A stretch of DNA of 64,000 bases from Odobenus rosmarus divergens (taxonomy: Eukaryota > Chordata > Mammalia > Carnivora > Odobenidae): assembly GCF_000321225.1 (NCBI RefSeq), contig NW_004450331.1:1-64000 (forward strand), given 5' to 3'. Below the pieces are notes generated by a model. That model did not search any database. It saw nothing but the letters and a program-made list of their open reading frames with translations, and was not told the DNA's origin. Below, piece after piece: positions 59,095 to 64,000 of the stretch (the stretch's first letter is position 1; every line of letters starts with the position of its first letter). The translations under genes were made by a program, and so were the position numbers.

Positions 59095-59265
59095 ATCTCA
59101 GCATTTCTGTACCAGGGGCAAGTCACTAACTTCTCGGAACCTTAGGTCTCATAGGGTGTAATACATGCCCCCATGGCCTGCCTCACAGGATTATCAGGAT
59201 AAGGAATATGAATGCATTTTGTAAATTGTAAAGTGCTAAACAAATGCAAAGTAATATGACACCAA
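59095..59265 (+). mobile_element. MIR SINE fragment
   Basis: GGGGCAAGTCACTAACTTC, TCGGAACCTTAGGTCTC, GCCTGCCTCACAGGATTATC, TGTAAAGTGCTAAACAAATGC follow forward MIR order. Confidence 0.7.
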
Positions 59266-59274
59266 TTGTGAATT

Positions 59275-59400
59275 CCTCACTCAAGCTATTAATTCATTTA
59301 CACACTCTCAGCAAGTATTTTGAATACCAGGTATATAGTAGGCACTGTTCTCAGCATCAGCGATCAGCAGACAAAGAAAGTTTGAGAAATTATCACAGCA
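59275..59400 (-). mobile_element. L2 LINE fragment
   Basis: TCAGCAAGTATTTTGAATACC, TATAGTAGGCACTGTTCTC, AGCATCAGCGATCAGCAG follow reverse L2 3' order. Confidence 0.6.
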
Positions 59401-59429
59401 GAGACATGAATAAACATGATGAGTAAATG

Positions 59430-59610
59430 TAATATGTTATCCTGGATAGGATCCTGGAACAGAGAAGAACATTAGGTAAAAAAAAAACCAAGGAAATCTG
59501 AATAAATGATAAACTTTAGTTAATAATAATGTATCAATATTGGTTCATGAATCCTAACAAGTGTATTATACTAACATAACATGTTAAGAGGGGAAGCCTG
59601 AAACTGAAAA
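59430..59610 (+). mobile_element. probable old L1 3' UTR piece
   Basis: TTATCCTGGATAGGATCCTG, AGAACATTAGG, GAAATCTGAATAAATGAT, TAGTTAATAATAATGTATC and TGTTAAGAGGGGAAGCC resemble an old L1 3' UTR. Confidence 0.5.
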
Positions 59611-60624
59611 CCGAAAACCACAAAAATGAAATCAGATTCTGTGACAACTGAGAGACAACTGTAAATGGACCTTTCTCTGAGGAGTAATGTTCCATCTGAA
59701 ACCTGGATAAAAAGACACTGCCAGCAAGATCACCTAGGGAAAAAGCATTCCCCTCCACAGAAACAGCAAGTACGAAGATCCTAAGGTGGGGACCAATTTC
59801 AAATGTTTGAGGAACAGAAGTAACCCGTGAGGCTGATGTGTAAAGAGCAAGGGCAAAGGTGGGATAAGTTCTGAGAAGTAGGACTTGCATTTTTCAGAAA
59901 ACTACAGAATGTGCTAGAATTTTGGTATAGTGTAGACCAAGGATGTCATTCACATGAAATGGTGCAGCTACTCTTGACCTTGAAAATGATGTAGAGTAAA
60001 CCCTGGGGGCCACCTGCTCTATGCAGGTTAATAAAACTCCATGACACCTACATGCTATTTCCTGAAGTCTAGTTTTGGGGAAGCTGGACTTCAAAGGAGA
60101 AATCATAACCAACAAGTTTTCATTATTAGCTGAAAGCCAATTTCCTTTGTGTAAGTACCATAGAAGAAGCTCCAGATTTTCTGCCCATCAAGTTTCTCAG
60201 ACAGCAATCCTATTCATGAGAAGGTCAACTGCCCAGTGTCTAAAGTTATCACCATTATGTCTACATTCCCCCGGCAGGTTTTTGGGTTTTTTTCAGTGAT
60301 AGGTGTCACTGAGAGGTAGTTGGGAGCTCTAAGACCTACTTGTTTCAAAGGACCCTTGAATCATCCAATCCATCAACCACAGTGGTGTCCTATTCCCCCT
60401 TGATCCCCCTCCCCACCCCTGCACAGACTTAGCCCATTTTCATGAAGGATAATATAGCAGCCACCTTTTTGTCGCTCCCTTTGCCTCAGACTCCCTGCCT
60501 TGGCCTAGAAGCCGCAGCACCCCCGAACTCTGCCTTGGCCAGTATGCAGGTGCTTTTCACGGCTTTAAGTTAAATTCTGGTGACTCAAAATGTGTAAAAG
60601 CAGGCACCGAAGAGAGAGGCAATA
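59611..60624. other. unassigned stretch
   Basis: Includes an old dispersed repeat-like piece (AACAGCAAGTACGAAGATCC, TTTGAGGAACAGAAG, about 59760-59880) that I cannot name. A minus frame of 118 codons (59534-59890) crosses it. No gene is recognised. Confidence 0.4.
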
Positions 60625-60815
60625 TGAGAGAGTAGTAGGAGCCTTGGATCGGGAGTCAACAAAGCCGAGTTCAAGTTTAGATGCTGCCCCTTTCAGAGCT
60701 TCCATCCCCTAATGTGTGCCATCAGGATAGAAGTCCTTCCCTGCTGTTCTGACCACGCTGTGGTGGGAATCAGGTAGCTATTCACTGTGGAAAGTGCTTT
60801 GTGAACCTAGGCTGT
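60625..60815 (+). mobile_element. MIR SINE fragment
   Basis: GAGAGAGTAGTAGGAGCC, TTGGATCGGGAGTCAACAA, CAGAGCTTCCATCCC, GAATCAGGTAGCTATTC, AAAGTGCTTTGTGAACC follow forward MIR order. Confidence 0.6.
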
Positions 60816-62029
60816 GATATTAAAATGGGAAGAGGAAGAAATGGAGTAGCTTCAAGTTGGCGAGTTTATTTCGATGGACCATCAGTTATGGGAAGAGCAC
60901 TAAGGAAGCATGATAGAGGGGTGGGAGGGGAAAATAAGCTCTTCATCATCAAGGAGGTAGGAATTATACTACGGAGCAGAGATCCATGCATTCAGGGGCG
61001 ACTGTACTGTCCAACTCTAAGGGGTACCACTTGCATTATAATCTGTGCATATATTTGAAAGAGTTGATTAATGATGTAAGTGCACATTAATTAAAGAATA
61101 AGCAGTAAGTACTGTAGAACTAGCCCAGTGGCTTCGATGGGACTCTAGCTATTGGGTGGAAGAGAAAACGTCCTCAGGGGAAAGAGAAGAGAGACAAAGA
61201 CCTTTACGAGAAAGAAGAGCAGGAGAATGATTGTTTGGGTATGCTTTCCAGCAGGAGTCAGAGTCAGTTGATTTTCTTGTTCTTTTCTGAAATTTCTTTT
61301 AAAAACACAGGACTAGTTTAGGGACCTAAAAAAAAAAAATATCGCAGCTCCCACCTTTTCTTCTTCAATTCAAACACAGTTCTAAGTATCTGTTCTAAAA
61401 ACATCTGGAAAGGCTAAAGAGAAGAATGAAGTGCCCAACACCTAAAACCTTTGTGTTTGCCTTGTCTTTTTACTGACCCATGATCTGTTAACTTCTGTTC
61501 CTCATCCAGTAGAAAGGATGGCATAAATGTCTTTTGGAAACTTTGTATGTATTCAAACTCAGAACAAGCCTTTTGGTTGCTGTTGAGCTAAGGGATTAAA
61601 TATCCCTTAGAACGTCCTTTCCAATAACACTGGCCACTCAGAGTGTGTTTGTGTGCATGCTTGGTGCTCCACACCCACCATTCATGAAAAACTTTTTACT
61701 CTTCAATAAAATAAAAACAGTTAGGGCTTCTCTAGGCCCAACATTTCATAATATTATAAAACATTAGAGTTAAATAATTAGGTCAGATTTTAGTTAAATT
61801 TGTGATCCTCAAAATGAAATTTGCTTCTAGGAGTGTTACCTGTATTTGGGTAAATAATGTTAAAGCCAAAAGCATTTCTGCAAAGCTGGGTCAGTCAAGA
61901 CCAATTTTTGCTGTGGTCATTTTTTGGTCCCTATTTGATTATATGGTGCTTGTTTTTTTAATTAAAAAAAATGCCCTCCCCCTCCCATTTTTTGGTCAGG
62001 GTTTTATTTCAGTATCTGATTAGTGCCTG
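60816..62029. other. unassigned stretch
   Basis: Unique sequence with an A13 run near 61328. No gene is recognised. Confidence 0.4.
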
Positions 62030-62700
62030 CTCTCATCACAGCTTCTTGGCATCAGTGGGTTGGCTGGATATTTTTTCTTCTGATCATTATTGTATTACCT
62101 GTGAGAGGAGAGGGAGACAATGTGAACCCACATTCTGATATTCTGAGGATAAAGATTTGGCAATGGGGTCATGTCATCACATCTCCTCTCTCTTCCTCAT
62201 TGGAGTTTTTTGCAAAAGCGGAAGCAGTGACTTTCTTCAACACCTGCATCTTTAACAACCAGAGCAGTATAATTACCTTTCTTGAACACTCTATAGAATT
62301 GTCAAACAGCAATTTTCTTTTAGAAGACAGGCTTTTAAGTAATGTCGTTTACATACAGAGTTTAACATCTCGTAAGCTAGAAATCTAATTACAAGAATCT
62401 GAAATTTACTGCATGTTTATAATTTCATCTTTATAAAATTGCTAAATCAGGGCACCTTTAACATACATTACAAGCCAGGAAAAATACATATAGTGAGACA
62501 AAATTAAATATTTTGGAATTTCTTGAATGTGTGTTAATTCCTATTAATATTACTATATTAACACTATTTGCCATTTTATTGCCTTTCTCTTGAGTTCAAC
62601 CTGTTTGTGGAGAGAGGTGGCTCACAGTGACATGATTTATCAAGATCATCTGATGTCATCATTTCCTCTTTGTTAATGAAAAGTACCAATATTTTAAAAA
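62030..62700. promoter_or_regulatory. candidate conserved block H
   Basis: Repeat-free, with even composition: TCTGATCATTATTGTATTACC, GGGTCATGTCATCACATC, AGTATAATTACC, GACATGATTTATCAAGATC. A 121-codon forward frame (62023-62388) crosses it without recognised domain. Enhancer function is inferred. Confidence 0.35.
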
Positions 62701-64000
62701 GGACTGACATCGTGCCTTATGTATAGACGATAAATGGCATATTCAAGCAAGCTGAGACAATTCTTCCAATGGACACACTAGTAGGAATGCCAATACTAAA
62801 TAATAAGATTAGAATTTAGGTAATGTACTGCCATTTGATAAAGTGGCTCATGCCCAGATTGTATAGACACTTATCATTTTGTCATCCGGACTTTATAATT
62901 TTTGAAGTGCAAATGGGATTGCCAACCACTGGAAGCAGCGGTACTTCAATATTCAACTACAAGGTGAATGTTAAAGTAAAAAATTTAACATATTACCACA
63001 GGATTTCATTCTGGTATAAGCTTTAAATTAATGTTATGAACTGTAGGAGCGTACCTATAAAACTATCCCTTACAAAAATTGAAGAGTATCTTTTATAATC
63101 TTAAAATTGTCACTAGCAATTCCTCTGTTGCCTCACATTATTCTCAGAATGTCTGGTCGGCTACATTTTCCTTCTGTGCTTCTGTTCAGGATTTCTGTAC
63201 TTTATGCCAATTTGTGTCCAAGGTTTCTGCAAATCTTTTGTATCTTTTTCTAAGCGTGTTCTCTACAACAAAGCTATTCAGCCTGGAGTCTAATGTACAG
63301 CCTTTCCAAGCTCTTCCTCAAAAGCACACCATTCTAAAAACATACACATACACACTCCACACAAATTAAAAGAAGAATTTTAATAGAGTCTCACATGGCA
63401 TTGTTTTGAACTTCCTTCAACTGTCTAGATAACTAGTGTTTGTTCATACCGCTCCATTCTATAGAAATAGAACTGTCAAATAAAATAATTTCTGTACTGT
63501 CTGCATCTTGGTCATATACAATATTATTTTTTTGTGCCTGAGATCTTCAATATGCCAGGAGGAAGAATCACAAAGTCTGAAACGCTGGAGATGTATTCTT
63601 TATGCTCTGATACCAAGTTTAAATCTTGACATTTCCTGTTAGGAAAATAACATTTGAAAAAGGAAATGATACTCAAAATATTCCACCTAGTCATGAACAA
63701 TTCTCAATAGCCATCTTTTATTATATAAACTATGTTGTGATCCCTATTTCTCTCCTGTATTTCCAAGTCCTCTGTAAAATGTGCACGTATGATGGTAGAT
63801 ATGTTTGTACACAGGGCATGTGTATTTCCCATGCAAACACGGGAAAGCAAGAGTCGCATTTTCATTCAACTTCCATATGGACCTAACATCACGGAAGTAC
63901 CAAGCAATTCTCTCCCTCTCTCTTTTTCCATTCGCTTTCTCAAGCCATTGCTTTATATTTTTTAAGGTCTCTCCCATACTATCTTAACTGGATTAGAGAG
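62701..64000. other. unassigned stretch to window end
   Basis: Unique AT-rich sequence. Frames of up to 96 codons show no recognised domain. No repeat is evident. Confidence 0.4.

Noticed and set aside
62023..62388. 121-codon forward frame with a hydrophobic stretch (IFFLLIIIVLPV)
   Set aside because: Resembles a signal anchor but the remainder has no domain, and the region looks like non-coding regulatory sequence.
1..64000. CRISPR array, bacterial operons, riboswitches or phage modules
   Set aside because: The window is mammalian nuclear DNA; no spaced direct repeats or prokaryotic gene structure were seen.

Overview
The window is 64 kb of mammalian nuclear DNA with no protein-coding gene that I can support. 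The many short open frames lack recognisable domains, lie in low-complexity sequence, or are decayed transposon code. The host is very probably a caniform carnivoran, most likely an arctoid (bear, seal or mustelid). At least a dozen tRNA-derived CanSINEs are present, with the GGCGCCTGGGTGGCTCAG head, a CT-rich body and an AATAAATAAATAAAATCTT-type tail. Two short L1 3' ends are of the carnivoran type. I see no copy with the GGGATCCCTGGGTGGCGCAG head of young dog SINEs. Species level is inference.

Transposon layout: CanSINEs are scattered throughout, several with clear target-site duplications (about 3.4, 3.8, 11.0, 12.9, 23.1, 34.2, 47.5 and 52.7 kb). L1 copies are at 13.7, 19.1-20.1 (an inverted, twin-primed copy carrying two SINEs), 30.3-33.0, 39.3-41.1 (13-bp exact duplication), 43.6-44.7, 49.1 and 53.7-56.0 kb. 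A broken Tigger1-like transposon is at 26.8-28.15 kb. Small hAT-type elements (MER5A-like, MER20-like and others) are at 28.9, 33.7, 35.3, 38.9 and 46.1 kb. Two MaLR (MLT1-type) solo LTRs are at 33.1 and 49.7 kb. Ancient MIR and L2 pieces fill many gaps. Microsatellites include a 196-nt uninterrupted pyrimidine run at 31.5 kb and a purine tract at 50.6 kb.

Between the repeats are repeat-free blocks dense in homeodomain, POU, GATA, FOX, MEIS and TCF-type motifs, some with palindromes: about 1.5-2.1, 7.0-9.2, 10.2-10.4, 17.0-18.2, 24.0-24.9, 25.9, 46.7-47.0, 51.0-51.2, 57.1-57.3 and 62.0-62.7 kb. This pattern, without genes, resembles a gene desert or large intron around a developmental regulator. 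It is inference: conservation cannot be tested here, and I cannot name the neighbouring gene.

I found no undescribed biological system. The most informative observations are a phased array of three CTGATG/CATCAG half-sites at 1.83 kb, the candidate enhancer blocks, and the readable insertion histories of several transposons. Repeat family names rest on my memory of consensus sequences and need a RepeatMasker run. Stretches not listed below hold nothing I could recognise.
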